DNA of 19,528 nt from Zoogloeaceae bacterium (GCA_031290955.1 JAISLJ010000006.1:1-19528); one strand, 5' to 3'. Shown: positions 7,037-14,691, counted from the stretch's first letter. Made by a program: numbers and translations. The notes: a model not told the origin generated them from the sequence alone.

Positions 7037-7534
7037 ATGCTGTTCGGCGAAACCGCAGGCTTCTGGATACAGACCGTCGCCCTCATAGCATCTGCTCTGG
7101 GGGCGATCTCTTTGATCTACAGCAACGGCAGGGCCACGCGCAGGCGGGCTACTGTGGCCCATATCATCCATCAGGAGTCGAACCCGGAGCTTCTGAAAGC
7201 GATTGCCGTTGTCTACAAGCTGCAACGCACAGGGGTGCCGCTTGCAGAGCACCTGACGAACGAGGACTCGCCTGAGTTCCAGGCGATTCTGAAAGTGCTC
7301 AATCATTATGAGTTTGTCGCACTGGGAATCCGCCGGAAAGCGTTTGATGAGAGTATCTACAAGTACCTTCAGTGCGCGAATATCCGTAAAGCATGGAGAA
7401 AAACATCGGGTATCGTTGGAACTCCGGAACCGGGAAGAACTGCCAACGCTGTTCCAGGAATTCGAGTGGCTTGCGACGCGATGGGAAGCAGAGCCTATTC
7501 AGCGGATATAGACCAGCAAGCCCAACCCGCCTGA
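7037..7534 (+). CDS. DUF4760 family protein, probably frameshifted near its 3' end
   Basis: As written the frame gives 165 aa. The N-terminus is one membrane helix (FWIQTVALIASALGAISLIYS), then NGRATRRRATVAHIIHQ, and a middle part (LLKAIAVVYKL; FQAILKVLNHYEFVALGIRRKAFDESIYKYL), matching the DUF4760 family as I know it. After AWRK (about 7402) the family match leaves this frame and resumes in the frame one base later. There, ELRNREELPTLFQEF and EWLATRW follow and a stop ends at 7511. A one-base change in the A-run at 7399-7403 would explain this and would give a protein of about 158 aa with the usual C-terminus. The last ~40 residues of the uncorrected frame look unlike a folded protein. The function of DUF4760 is unknown. 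It is a single gene flanked by repeats, with lower GC than its neighbours. Confidence 0.65.
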   Translation: MLFGETAGFWIQTVALIASALGAISLIYSNGRATRRRATVAHIIHQESNPELLKAIAVVYKLQRTGVPLAEHLTNEDSPEFQAILKVLNHYEFVALGIRRKAFDESIYKYLQCANIRKAWRKTSGIVGTPEPGRTANAVPGIRVACDAMGSRAYSADIDQQAQPA

Positions 7535-7536
7535 CT

Positions 7537-7598
7537 GAAGCCCTGACGACGCAGGCTCTTGCCTTGGGCTGCGTCCCTGCCCAACCCGCAGACACACC
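7537..7598. repeat. About 60-bp repeat, copy 2 (downstream of DUF4760 gene)
   Basis: This is the same orientation and same 15-bp start (GAAGCCCTGACGACG) as the copy at 6833-6892. Inside is a stem of seven pairs, GACGCAG with CTGCGTC, enclosing GGC/GCC. The two copies bracket the DUF4760 gene at a distance of about 700 bp. Confidence 0.6.
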
Positions 7599-7617
7599 CT
7601 GGAAAACGCCATTTATC

Positions 7618-7676
7618 ATGACAAAAACCAGAAAATAGCTGGTTTTGGCGCGCTTGCTATTTAGCGCCTTTGTCAT
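7618..7676. terminator. Nested inverted repeat, possible bidirectional terminator
   Basis: Outer arms ATGACAAA (7618-7625) and TTTGTCAT (7669-7676) are perfectly complementary. Inside, AAATAGC (7633-7639) pairs with GCTATTT (7656-7662). Alternatively AAAACCA pairs with TGGTTTT and GGCGC with GCGCC, giving a cruciform. It lies between two convergent genes (DUF4760 ending near 7511-7534 and the cyclo-ligase ending at 7694), where a two-way terminator would be expected. There is no classical T-run right after the outer stem, so the terminator role is inference. Confidence 0.45.
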
Positions 7677-7693
7677 ACTCCAGTAGATCATCT

Positions 7694-8458
7694 TCATCCC
7701 CGATTCCTGATTCCTGCCTCCTGCGGCAGGGGAAAGCGTGATCCCCTGGTTTCCGTGATGATCCAGTCCAGCGGCTGGTCGTGGGCCTGGGGGGGAAGAT
7801 TGTCGGTCTGGCTCAGGTCGAAGCCCACGCCGATTGCCAGCGGGCGGGGGATGAGCGTTGCCAGGGTGCGGTCGAAAAAGCCGCCGCCGTATCCCAGGCG
7901 AAAGCCGTCGCGGTTGAAGGCGTTGACCGGGATCAGGAGCGTCCGGGGGATGAGGTACGCGCCTTTTGCAGGCGCGGGGATGCCGTAGCGGTCGGGGCAG
8001 AGCGGCGTTTCCGGTCGCCAGGCGCGAAAGCGGAGCGGCATGCCGGGCGCGGCGACGGGAAGCGCCAGCGTGATCCCGTCCGCCTGCCAGCGCAGCAGCG
8101 CGGCGCGGATGTCCGGCTCGTTGCGGATGGGCCAGCAAAACGCAATCGGACCCTCCGGCGGCACGGGGAAGGTTGCAAGCAGCCGCGCCGAAACCGCCGC
8201 CGAGAGCCGGGCGACTTCCTCCGGCGTGAGCGCCTCGCGTCGGGCGAGCATGCGTTGGCGCAGTGCCCGGCGCAGCGCCTCCGCCTGCTCCCGCAGCGGG
8301 TCGCTCTTGTCCTCACCCTGGCATTCGTCTTCGGTTTGCGGCCTCTCTTTCGCTTGCTTCCGCGCCCGATTTCCAGCCGGATTTGCTGGCAAACTCGCTG
8401 ACAAATTCGCTGACAAATCTTCCGCATGATTCTGCGCTGCAAGATTCTGGTCTATCAT
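7694..8458 (-). CDS. 5-formyltetrahydrofolate cyclo-ligase
   Basis: The product is 254 aa from ATG 8458, chosen because a GGAAGG ribosome site lies just upstream and longer starts would run into slt. The enzyme converts 5-formyl-THF to 5,10-methenyl-THF with ATP in the cytoplasm, rescuing a storage or inhibitory folate. Family signs are RQRMLARREAL (N-terminal basic helix), the strand IAFCWPIRNEPDIR, GIPAPAK, and the signature LIPVNAFNRDGFRLGYGGGF followed by FDR. The core is about 190 aa as usual. The first ~60 residues are an extra low-complexity, charged region with LSANLSASLPAN coded by a 12-bp tandem repeat. There is no internal Met to start the core alone. It is divergent from slt with only about 40-55 bp between the starts. 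Confidence 0.88.
   Translation of the reverse strand: MIDQNLAAQNHAEDLSANLSASLPANPAGNRARKQAKERPQTEDECQGEDKSDPLREQAEALRRALRQRMLARREALTPEEVARLSAAVSARLLATFPVPPEGPIAFCWPIRNEPDIRAALLRWQADGITLALPVAAPGMPLRFRAWRPETPLCPDRYGIPAPAKGAYLIPRTLLIPVNAFNRDGFRLGYGGGFFDRTLATLIPRPLAIGVGFDLSQTDNLPPQAHDQPLDWIITETRGSRFPLPQEAGIRNRG
8386..8421. repeat. Three 12-bp tandem copies within the cyclo-ligase 5' region
   Basis: CTGGCAAACTCG, CTGACAAATTCG and CTGACAAATCTT follow each other directly (+ strand). They keep the reading frame of the minus-strand gene and encode repeated L-S/P-A-N/S units in its non-conserved N-terminal extension. Confidence 0.7.
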
Positions 8459-8495
8459 TACCCACTTCCTTCCCGATGCGGTCTTGATTCCTGCG

Positions 8496-10499
8496 ATGAC
8501 GCGACACAATACAATGAAATGGCTGTTCCTGCTGGGCGGCCTTCTTTTGCCGGGAATGCCGACGCAAGGCGCGCCCGCGCGACTTGCAGACACTGCGGCT
8601 GCCGCCGTCGCGCAGGAGGAGGAAGCCCTGCCGGAGGGCGACCGCCTCTTCCTGGAAGCGCGGGAAGCCTTCCGGACGGGCAAGCGGGAAAAACTCGCCG
8701 CCTTGGCGCAGGCCCTGCGCGCCGAAGCGCATGTGCTCGCGGACTACGCCGATTATTATCTGTTGAGCCTTGATCCGCAAAAGGAAAGAATTCAGGGTTT
8801 TCTGGAACGGCAGGGGAAAAGCTATCTGGGCGAGCGCCTGCGCTCTGAGCAGTTCAAGACGCTGGCGCGGCAAAAGGAGTGGCGGGAAGCCGGGGCGGCC
8901 TATGCCGCGTTGCTCGCACCCGATCAGGAAGCGCGCTGCTTCCACCTGCTCACGCGCATCCGCCTGCGCCCGATGACTTCCCTGGGCGATGGCCGGACGC
9001 AGTGGTTGACGCTCACCGACCAATCCGGCGGCTGCCGCGCCCTGATGGCGGAAGTCGAGGGCTGGATGTCCATCGACCAGCGCTGGGCGCGCATCCGGCT
9101 GATGTTCGAGTTGAACCGTCTGCCACAGGCCCGGCAGATGCTGAAGGATTTGCCTGTCGCGTTGCGGCCCGACCCGAAGGAACTGGAACGCATGATCGAC
9201 AAGCCCGCCGCCTGGATCACCCGCATGACGTCAGAACGCATGCAGTCGCGCGTCAACCGGGAACTGCTGGCGCTCGCCATCCAGCGCATGGCGCGCAATG
9301 ATCCCGCCTTTGCCGTCCAGCAGATGGAACGTTGGGCGCAGCATCTGGGAGAAGTGGAACGGGCCTGGGCCTGGGGCCAGCTTGGCTTGCAGGGCGCCTT
9401 GCGCCACATGGAGAAGGCCAGCCTCTGGTTTGGTCGCAGCCGTCCCGGCGCGCTTTCCGCCGACGCGCTGGAGTGGCGGGTGCGCGTGGCGCTGCGCCAG
9501 AAGAACTGGAAGGCCGTGCATGAGAATATCCGGAGCATGCCGGAAGCCCTGCGGGAAAAGCCCGAGTGGCTCTATTGGGAAGGCCGCGCCGAAAAGGCGC
9601 TGGGAAAGAAGGACGCCGCCGTCCGGCTTTTTGCGCGCATTGCCGGGCAGCATCATTTCTACGGCAATCTGGCGGATGAGGAACTGGGGCGTGGCATTCG
9701 GGTGCCGCCGCCTTCTCCTCCCCTGGAAGCGCGGGAAATCGCCGCGGCGCGGGCCAATCCCGGCCTCAACCGGGCGCTGGCTTTTTTCCGTCTGGATTTG
9801 CGCATCGAGGGCATCCGCGAGTGGAACTGGGCCGTCCGCGACCTGACGGATCGTGAACTCCTCGCCGCCGCCGAATTCGCCCGCGAGCACCAAATCTACG
9901 ACCGCGCCATCCAGGCCGCCGAAAGAACCAGGGAGCAGCATGATTTTCGCCTGCGCTTCCTCTCGCCCTTTCTGGAGGATGTGCGCCCCGCCGCCCGCGA
10001 ACAGGCGCTTGACGACGCCTGGGTGTATGGCCTCATCCGGCAGGAAAGCCGCTTTGTCATTGCCGCCAAATCCTCTGCGGGCGCTTCCGGCCTGATGCAG
10101 TTGATGCCCGCCACCGCCCGCTGGGTGGCGCGGAAGATCGGCCTGAAGGATTACGATCCCAAGCGCGTGACCGATCCCAACATCAACCTGCGCCTGGGGA
10201 CTTCCTACATGCGCATGGTGCTGGAAGCGCTGGACCAGCATCCGGTGCTCGCTTCGGCCGCCTACAACGCCGGGCCGGGCCGGGCGCGCCGCTGGAAGGC
10301 GGGCGTGCCGCTTGAAGGCGCAATCTATGCGGAGACCATCCCCTTCAACGAGACGCGCGATTACGTGAAGAAGGTGATGAGCAACACCGTGTACTATGCG
10401 CTCCTGTTCAACGGCAACAGCGAACCGGTTTCCCTCTACGCCCGCCTGGGCACCATCCCGGCCCAGAACGCAGGTGAAAAACCCATCCCCTTGCCCTGA
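8496..10499 (+). CDS. slt: Soluble lytic murein transglycosylase
   Basis: The product is about 667 aa from ATG 8496 (ATG 8514 and TTG 8484 are alternatives; no start has a clear ribosome site). The N-terminus is a signal peptide (MKWLFLLGGLLLPGMPTQGA), so the enzyme works in the periplasm. It cleaves the MurNAc-GlcNAc bond with formation of 1,6-anhydroMurNAc. Residues ~50-450 are the helical, superhelix-type U and L domains of the Slt70 type. The C-terminal catalytic SLT domain shows YGLIRQESRF with the catalytic Glu near residue 517, then SSAGASGLMQLMPATA, NLRLGTSYM and AYNAGPGRARRW. All key residues are kept, and the length fits Slt70-like enzymes (about 640-670 aa). It is followed by an unrelated small gene before cca. 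Confidence 0.93.
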   Translation: MTRHNTMKWLFLLGGLLLPGMPTQGAPARLADTAAAAVAQEEEALPEGDRLFLEAREAFRTGKREKLAALAQALRAEAHVLADYADYYLLSLDPQKERIQGFLERQGKSYLGERLRSEQFKTLARQKEWREAGAAYAALLAPDQEARCFHLLTRIRLRPMTSLGDGRTQWLTLTDQSGGCRALMAEVEGWMSIDQRWARIRLMFELNRLPQARQMLKDLPVALRPDPKELERMIDKPAAWITRMTSERMQSRVNRELLALAIQRMARNDPAFAVQQMERWAQHLGEVERAWAWGQLGLQGALRHMEKASLWFGRSRPGALSADALEWRVRVALRQKNWKAVHENIRSMPEALREKPEWLYWEGRAEKALGKKDAAVRLFARIAGQHHFYGNLADEELGRGIRVPPPSPPLEAREIAAARANPGLNRALAFFRLDLRIEGIREWNWAVRDLTDRELLAAAEFAREHQIYDRAIQAAERTREQHDFRLRFLSPFLEDVRPAAREQALDDAWVYGLIRQESRFVIAAKSSAGASGLMQLMPATARWVARKIGLKDYDPKRVTDPNINLRLGTSYMRMVLEALDQHPVLASAAYNAGPGRARRWKAGVPLEGAIYAETIPFNETRDYVKKVMSNTVYYALLFNGNSEPVSLYARLGTIPAQNAGEKPIPLP

Positions 10500-10538
10500 C
10501 GGCAAAGCGGTTTTGAACTCGACATGGAAGGATTGGAC

Positions 10539-11231
10539 ATGGTGTTTTTTGTTATGCCGGACGCCGCGCCGGCACCGATGGTTGAAACGGTGCTGGTGGC
10601 AAAAGCGCCAACTAGCGCGGCAGCATCCTCGAAAGTCAGGAAAATGACCTACGGGAAATGTGTACTTTACCGGGCTATCGAGGGAGATGAAGAACTAGAT
10701 CCCGCTTTTAATTTGTTGGGGATATACCCCTCTATGGCTTACGCCCTGGAGTCTCTCGGGGAAACAACGCCGACACCTGGGCCTTATACCGATGGGGCAA
10801 GTGAGACATGGGAGGATAGCTTCGTGCTGACGGTCTTGCGTGAGCCAAAGCATGGCAAACTTGAGTATCTCAATTGGTATGTGCCAGACAAAGGCTATTT
10901 GGGAAAAGATCGTTTTGACATATTGGTGAAAGCCAAGGACAACCTTGGGCGACCCATTGCCGTGACTCTGCGCTATTACGTCAATGTGTTGACAGAGGAG
11001 GATTGGTCCAAAGCCGCCCGCGACAATCGCGGCTATGCTCAGGCTATAAAAAAATACTGTGGAGCGACAAAGGGAGAATGGCGTATTTCCCAACCTTCTG
11101 CCGACGATTACAACACCCCTGATTCGTGGTACCGCGCCACCTCACTCCAAGCCCTGCTATCCAATACGTCCTTGGGCCAAGCTGTGGGCGGCGAAATCAA
11201 ATGGTTGTCTGCGCGGAGTCCGTATGGATGA
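10539..11231 (+). CDS. Unknown protein with Ig/cadherin-like region
   Basis: The product is 230 aa from ATG 10539, preferred because AAGGA lies 6 bp before it; ATG 10524 in the same frame is possible. I do not recognise the family. Residues ~90-145 read FVLTVLREPKHGKLEYLNW, then YVPDKGYLGKDRFDILV, then AVTLRYYVNVL. This fits a beta-sandwich repeat of the cadherin-like / bacterial Ig type (pattern Y-x-P-x-x-G-Y-x-G-x-D-x-F plus a C-terminal strand ending in V-x-V). The C-terminal ~85 residues are polar with no motif I can name. There is no signal peptide. The base composition is clearly richer in A and T than slt and cca on either side, suggesting acquisition. It may be the end piece of a larger surface protein. 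The function is unknown. Confidence 0.6.
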   Translation: MVFFVMPDAAPAPMVETVLVAKAPTSAAASSKVRKMTYGKCVLYRAIEGDEELDPAFNLLGIYPSMAYALESLGETTPTPGPYTDGASETWEDSFVLTVLREPKHGKLEYLNWYVPDKGYLGKDRFDILVKAKDNLGRPIAVTLRYYVNVLTEEDWSKAARDNRGYAQAIKKYCGATKGEWRISQPSADDYNTPDSWYRATSLQALLSNTSLGQAVGGEIKWLSARSPYG

Positions 11232-11265
11232 ATCCGGAACGAAGCAGGAAAGGAGCAGGCAGGCC

Positions 11266-12519
11266 ATGCAAATCTATCTCGTCGGCGGCGCGGTGCGCGA
11301 TGAACTTCTGGGACGCCCGGTGACAGACCGGGATTACGTGGTGGTGGGCAGCACGCCGGAAGAATTGCTCGCCCAAGGTTTTACACCCGTGGGCCGGGAT
11401 TTCCCGGTGTTCCTGCACCCTGAAACCCACGAGGAATACGCGCTCGCCCGCACCGAGCGCAAGACGGGACGAGGCTATCACGGCTTTCTCTTCCATGCCG
11501 CGCCGGATGTGCCTCTGGAAGCCGACCTCGCCCGCCGCGACCTGACCATCAACGCCATGGCGAAGGATGCCGCAGGCAAGCTCATCGACCCTTTCCACGG
11601 CAAGGCCGATCTCGAAGCCAGGGTATTGCGCCATGTCGGCCCCGCCTTCGCCGAAGACCCGGTGCGCATCCTGCGTCTGGCGCGTTTTTCCGCCCGGTAC
11701 GGGAATTTTTCCATTGCGCCGGAGACGCAGGCGCTGCTTGCGGAAATGGTTGCGGCAGGTGAAGTCGATGCGCTGGTGCCGGAACGAGTCTGGCAGGAAA
11801 TTGCCCGTGGTCTCATGGAAGCGTTTCCGGCGCGCATGTTCGAGGTTTTGCGGGAATGCGGGGCGCTTCAGCGGCTGCTGCCTGAGATCGACACCCTGTT
11901 CGCGGTGCCTGAGCGCACCGACTATCATCCGGAAGGCAACACGGGCCAGCATGTGTTGCTGGTACTCACTGCCGCCGCCCGCCTGGGGTTCGCGCTGCCG
12001 ATCCGCTTCGCCGCGCTGCTCCACGACCTGGGCAAGGGAACGACGCTTCCCGAAGAATGGCCGCGCCACCACGGGCACGAAGAGCGTGGCGTCCCACTGG
12101 CAAGCGCCGTGTGCGCGCGCCTGGGCGTTCCGGCGGAATGCCGCGATCTTGCGCTGTGCATGGTCCGGGAGCATACCCTGATCCACCGCGCCCACGCGCT
12201 CACGCCCCAAACCATGACCGAACTTCTGGAACGCTGCGACGTAAAACGCCGTCCCGAACGCTTCACCGCCCTGCTCGCAGCCTGCGAGGCCGATCACCGC
12301 GGCCGCCTGGGACGTTTCGATGTACCCTATCCGCAAGCGGCGCTGTGGCAACGGGTGGCGACTGCCTTCCGCGCCGTGGATGGCGGCAGGATCGCCCGCG
12401 CCTGCGCAACGCCAGAAAAAATCCCCAAACACCTGCACGCCGCGCGCGTGACCGCTGTGGCAAAAGCAATGGCAAACACACAAAACCCGCCGCCATGTAC
12501 GGTGCCCAGTCCAGTGTGA
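11266..12519 (+). CDS. cca: Multifunctional CCA tRNA nucleotidyltransferase
   Basis: The product is 417 aa (E. coli Cca is 412). ATG 11266 has AAAGGAG upstream and puts the conserved N-terminus IYLVGGAVRDELLG at the start; the frame is open further 5' but that part overlaps the previous gene. The class II nucleotidyltransferase head has GGAVRD at 7-12 and the metal-binding DRDYVVVG at 21-28, then RRDLTINAMA and EDPVRILRLARFSARY. The C-terminal HD domain has LLHDLGKGTT with His253-Asp254, as in the bacterial enzymes with extra phosphatase and phosphodiesterase activity. It adds or repairs the 3' CCA of tRNAs in the cytoplasm. It faces pcnB tail to tail with only 42 bp between stops. Confidence 0.94.
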   Translation: MQIYLVGGAVRDELLGRPVTDRDYVVVGSTPEELLAQGFTPVGRDFPVFLHPETHEEYALARTERKTGRGYHGFLFHAAPDVPLEADLARRDLTINAMAKDAAGKLIDPFHGKADLEARVLRHVGPAFAEDPVRILRLARFSARYGNFSIAPETQALLAEMVAAGEVDALVPERVWQEIARGLMEAFPARMFEVLRECGALQRLLPEIDTLFAVPERTDYHPEGNTGQHVLLVLTAAARLGFALPIRFAALLHDLGKGTTLPEEWPRHHGHEERGVPLASAVCARLGVPAECRDLALCMVREHTLIHRAHALTPQTMTELLERCDVKRRPERFTALLAACEADHRGRLGRFDVPYPQAALWQRVATAFRAVDGGRIARACATPEKIPKHLHAARVTAVAKAMANTQNPPPCTVPSPV

Positions 12520-12561
12520 TCGACATTGGAATCTACCGTATCTGTATCCGGTATCCCTCTC

Positions 12562-14028
12562 TCATTCGCCAGACGACGAAGGGGGAAAGCCATTCCCCGC
12601 AGGATTCGAGCGGGGCAAATCGCCGTCCGCGGGGTACGCAGGATTTGAACGGGGCAAATCGCCATCCGCAGGATCCGCAGGATGACTTTTTGTTTTGCGT
12701 TTGCGGCGTTTGCGTTTGGGGGCGGTTTCAGGGAGCAGCATTTCGGCGCGTTGGGAACTGTTGGCTTCCTGGAAACGTCGCCACCAATCCGGGAGTTCCG
12801 CGTCTACTTCGCCGGCGCGGGCGCGCAGGCAGAGGAAATCGTAGCCAGCGCGAAAGCGCGGATGCGTGAGCGTCCCGTAGGGGCGCTTGCCCGCGCGTTG
12901 TTCAAGGCGCGGTTGCAGCATCCAGATTTCCTTGATGTCGGCGGCGATGCGGCGGGTGATGGCGATGTTGTCGTCCCGGGCGCTCAGGGTTTCCGTCATG
13001 GCGAGGTGCAGGGCGGGAATCGGCGCTTCCCCTGCGGCCTTGCAACGTTCCCACGCCGCGCACATCGCCTGCCACAAGAGGGCAGCGAACAGGAAGGCCG
13101 GGGAGGAAGTCTTGCCCGCGCGGATGCGCTCGTCCGTATCCGAGAGCGCGAGGAAGACGAAGCGGTCGCCCGGCGGATGATCCGGGATGCTGTCCAGCAG
13201 GGGCAGGATGCCGCGATGCAGACCTTCGGCGCGCAGCGCCTCCAGGCACTTGACGGCATGCCCGCTGGTCAGGAGTTTCAGCATTTCGTCCAGAAGCCGC
13301 GCCTGTGGGACATTTTCGAGCAGCGGCGCCAACGCGCGGATGGGCCGCCGCGCGGCAGGATCGATGAACAGGCCCAGCTTTGCGGAGAGACGCACGGCGC
13401 GCAGCATGCGGACCGGGTCTTCACGGTAGCGCGTTCCAGGGTCGCCGATCATGCGCAGGGTTTTCTGCTCCAGGTCGGCAACGCCGTGGTGGTAATCCAG
13501 GATGCACTCCGTGCTCGGGTCGTAATAGAGGGCGTTTACGGTGAAATCCCGCCGGGCGGCATCCTCGGCCTGACTGCCGAAAACATTGTCGGCGAGAAGG
13601 CGACCGTGATCGTCGGTCTTGGCGGCGCTCCCCTCGCTGCCGCGAAAGGTGGTGATCTCGACAATCTCCCGCCCCATGTAAACATGAACGATGCGAAAGC
13701 GCCGCCCGATGATGCGGGAACGCTTGAAGATGCCGCGCACCTCTTCCGGCGTGGCATCGGTGGCCACATCGAAATCCTTGGGCAAGACGCCCACCAGGAG
13801 GTCGCGCACCGCGCCGCCGACGACATACGCCTTGTAGCCCTTGTCTTGCAGGAGCGCGCAGGCCCGCGCGCTTCCCTGGCTCACCGCCTCGCGGGCAATG
13901 CCGTGCCGTGCGCGGGGAATCACGGCTGGCTCACGCAAGACGGGACGCGCCGTGGCAGGCGCAAGGCGCAGGACTTTCCGGATGAATTTTCGGATCATAT
14001 TCTTGTCTGTGGGAGCATGTGCTGTCAT
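12562..14028 (-). CDS. pcnB: Poly(A) polymerase I
   Basis: The product is 488 aa from ATG 14028, whose ATG directly follows the TGA of the HAD gene (TGAATG), indicating coupled translation; ATG 13998 is an alternative. It is a class II nucleotidyltransferase like cca, but with PcnB signs: an N-terminal extension (MIRKFIRKVLRLAP; IPRARHGI), GGAVRDLLVG near 71-80, DFDVATDA at 85-92, RRDFTVNALYYD near 158-169, EDPVRMLRAVRLSAKL, and a basic tail (PKRKRRKRKTK). It adds 3' A-tails to RNA and promotes decay. The last ~35 residues after the basic tail (repeated PADGDLPRSNPA) come from a 39-bp tandem repeat and are not part of the normal protein. It is the last gene of the hda - HAD - pcnB unit. Confidence 0.93.
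   Translation of the reverse strand: MTAHAPTDKNMIRKFIRKVLRLAPATARPVLREPAVIPRARHGIAREAVSQGSARACALLQDKGYKAYVVGGAVRDLLVGVLPKDFDVATDATPEEVRGIFKRSRIIGRRFRIVHVYMGREIVEITTFRGSEGSAAKTDDHGRLLADNVFGSQAEDAARRDFTVNALYYDPSTECILDYHHGVADLEQKTLRMIGDPGTRYREDPVRMLRAVRLSAKLGLFIDPAARRPIRALAPLLENVPQARLLDEMLKLLTSGHAVKCLEALRAEGLHRGILPLLDSIPDHPPGDRFVFLALSDTDERIRAGKTSSPAFLFAALLWQAMCAAWERCKAAGEAPIPALHLAMTETLSARDDNIAITRRIAADIKEIWMLQPRLEQRAGKRPYGTLTHPRFRAGYDFLCLRARAGEVDAELPDWWRRFQEANSSQRAEMLLPETAPKRKRRKRKTKSHPADPADGDLPRSNPAYPADGDLPRSNPAGNGFPPSSSGE
12599..12676. repeat. 39-bp tandem repeat at the 3' end of pcnB
   Basis: Two near-identical units start at 12599 and 12638 (GCAGGATT...CGGGGCAAATCGCC...TCCGC) and a short third piece follows. 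The period of 39 keeps the frame, so the protein gains two copies of a 13-residue unit. A 22-bp piece of the unit (12651-12672) recurs at 16076-16097 with two differences. Confidence 0.8.
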
Positions 14029-14691
14029 TCAGGAGGCGGGAAAGAATTCCCAGCCGCGTGACCGGGCGATGTCCGCGAGGATTGCGTCCGGGGCGACCAC
14101 AACCGGGTGGCAGACCTTTTCGAGGAGCGGCAGGTCGTTGTGGGAATCGCTGTAGAACCAGCTTGCCGCGAAACTGCTCCACCAAAGGCCCAGGGATTCC
14201 AGCCAGGCTTCCACGCGCAGGATTTTTCCCTCGCGGAAGGCGGGAACGCCCCGTGGCTTGCCGGTGAAGAAGCCATCCTCGCAGGCGGGAATGGTGGCGA
14301 TCAGATGCTCGATCCCGAAGATGCGGGCAATCGGGCCGGTCACGAAACTGTTGGTCGCCGTCACCAGAGCGCAGAGATCACCCGCCCGCTGGTGCGCCGC
14401 CAACCGTTCTTGCAGGGAGAAGCGCATGAGCGGACGGATGCGCGTCTCTAGGTATTCCCGGCGCAGGGATTCCAGGAGGGGACGCGGATGCGCGGCAAGC
14501 GGCGCGAGCTGGAAGGAGAGGAATTCCGCGATGTCAAGCGTCCCGGCCTTGTATTCCTCGTAGAAGCGGCGGTTGCGGGCCTCCTGCCCGGCGCGGTCCA
14601 GAAGGCCCTTGTCGATCAGGAAGCGGCCCCATTCAAAGTCCGAATCGCCGGAGAGCAGGGTGTGGTCAAGGTCGAAGAGCGCAAGGTGCAT
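14029..14691 (-). CDS. HAD-superfamily (subfamily IB, SerB-like) phosphatase
   Basis: The product is 220 aa, the usual size. HAD motif I is FDLDHTLL with the nucleophile Asp at residue 7 and the second Asp two residues later; motif II is ALVTATNSFVT; motif III/IV is YSDSHNDLPLLE with the Mg-binding Asp residues. The helical cap between motif I and II (residues ~15-95) is of the PSPase/IB type. Such proteins are annotated as phosphoserine-phosphatase-like, but the substrate is not established. In betaproteobacteria this gene commonly lies between hda and pcnB, as here. Its start overlaps the end of hda by 26 bp and its stop abuts the pcnB start, so the three are surely one operon. Confidence 0.9.
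   Translation of the reverse strand: MHLALFDLDHTLLSGDSDFEWGRFLIDKGLLDRAGQEARNRRFYEEYKAGTLDIAEFLSFQLAPLAAHPRPLLESLRREYLETRIRPLMRFSLQERLAAHQRAGDLCALVTATNSFVTGPIARIFGIEHLIATIPACEDGFFTGKPRGVPAFREGKILRVEAWLESLGLWWSSFAASWFYSDSHNDLPLLEKVCHPVVVAPDAILADIARSRGWEFFPAS

Noticed and set aside
9231..10505. Long minus-strand frame opposite slt.
   Set aside because: It is a shadow of the slt gene; no domain or start signal.
12520..12561. Weak inverted repeat TACCG/CGGTA between cca and pcnB as a terminator.
   Set aside because: The stem has only five pairs with a 10-base loop and no T-run; too weak to call.
12682..14061. Long + strand frame opposite pcnB.
   Set aside because: It is antisense to a clear poly(A) polymerase; no recognisable protein features.
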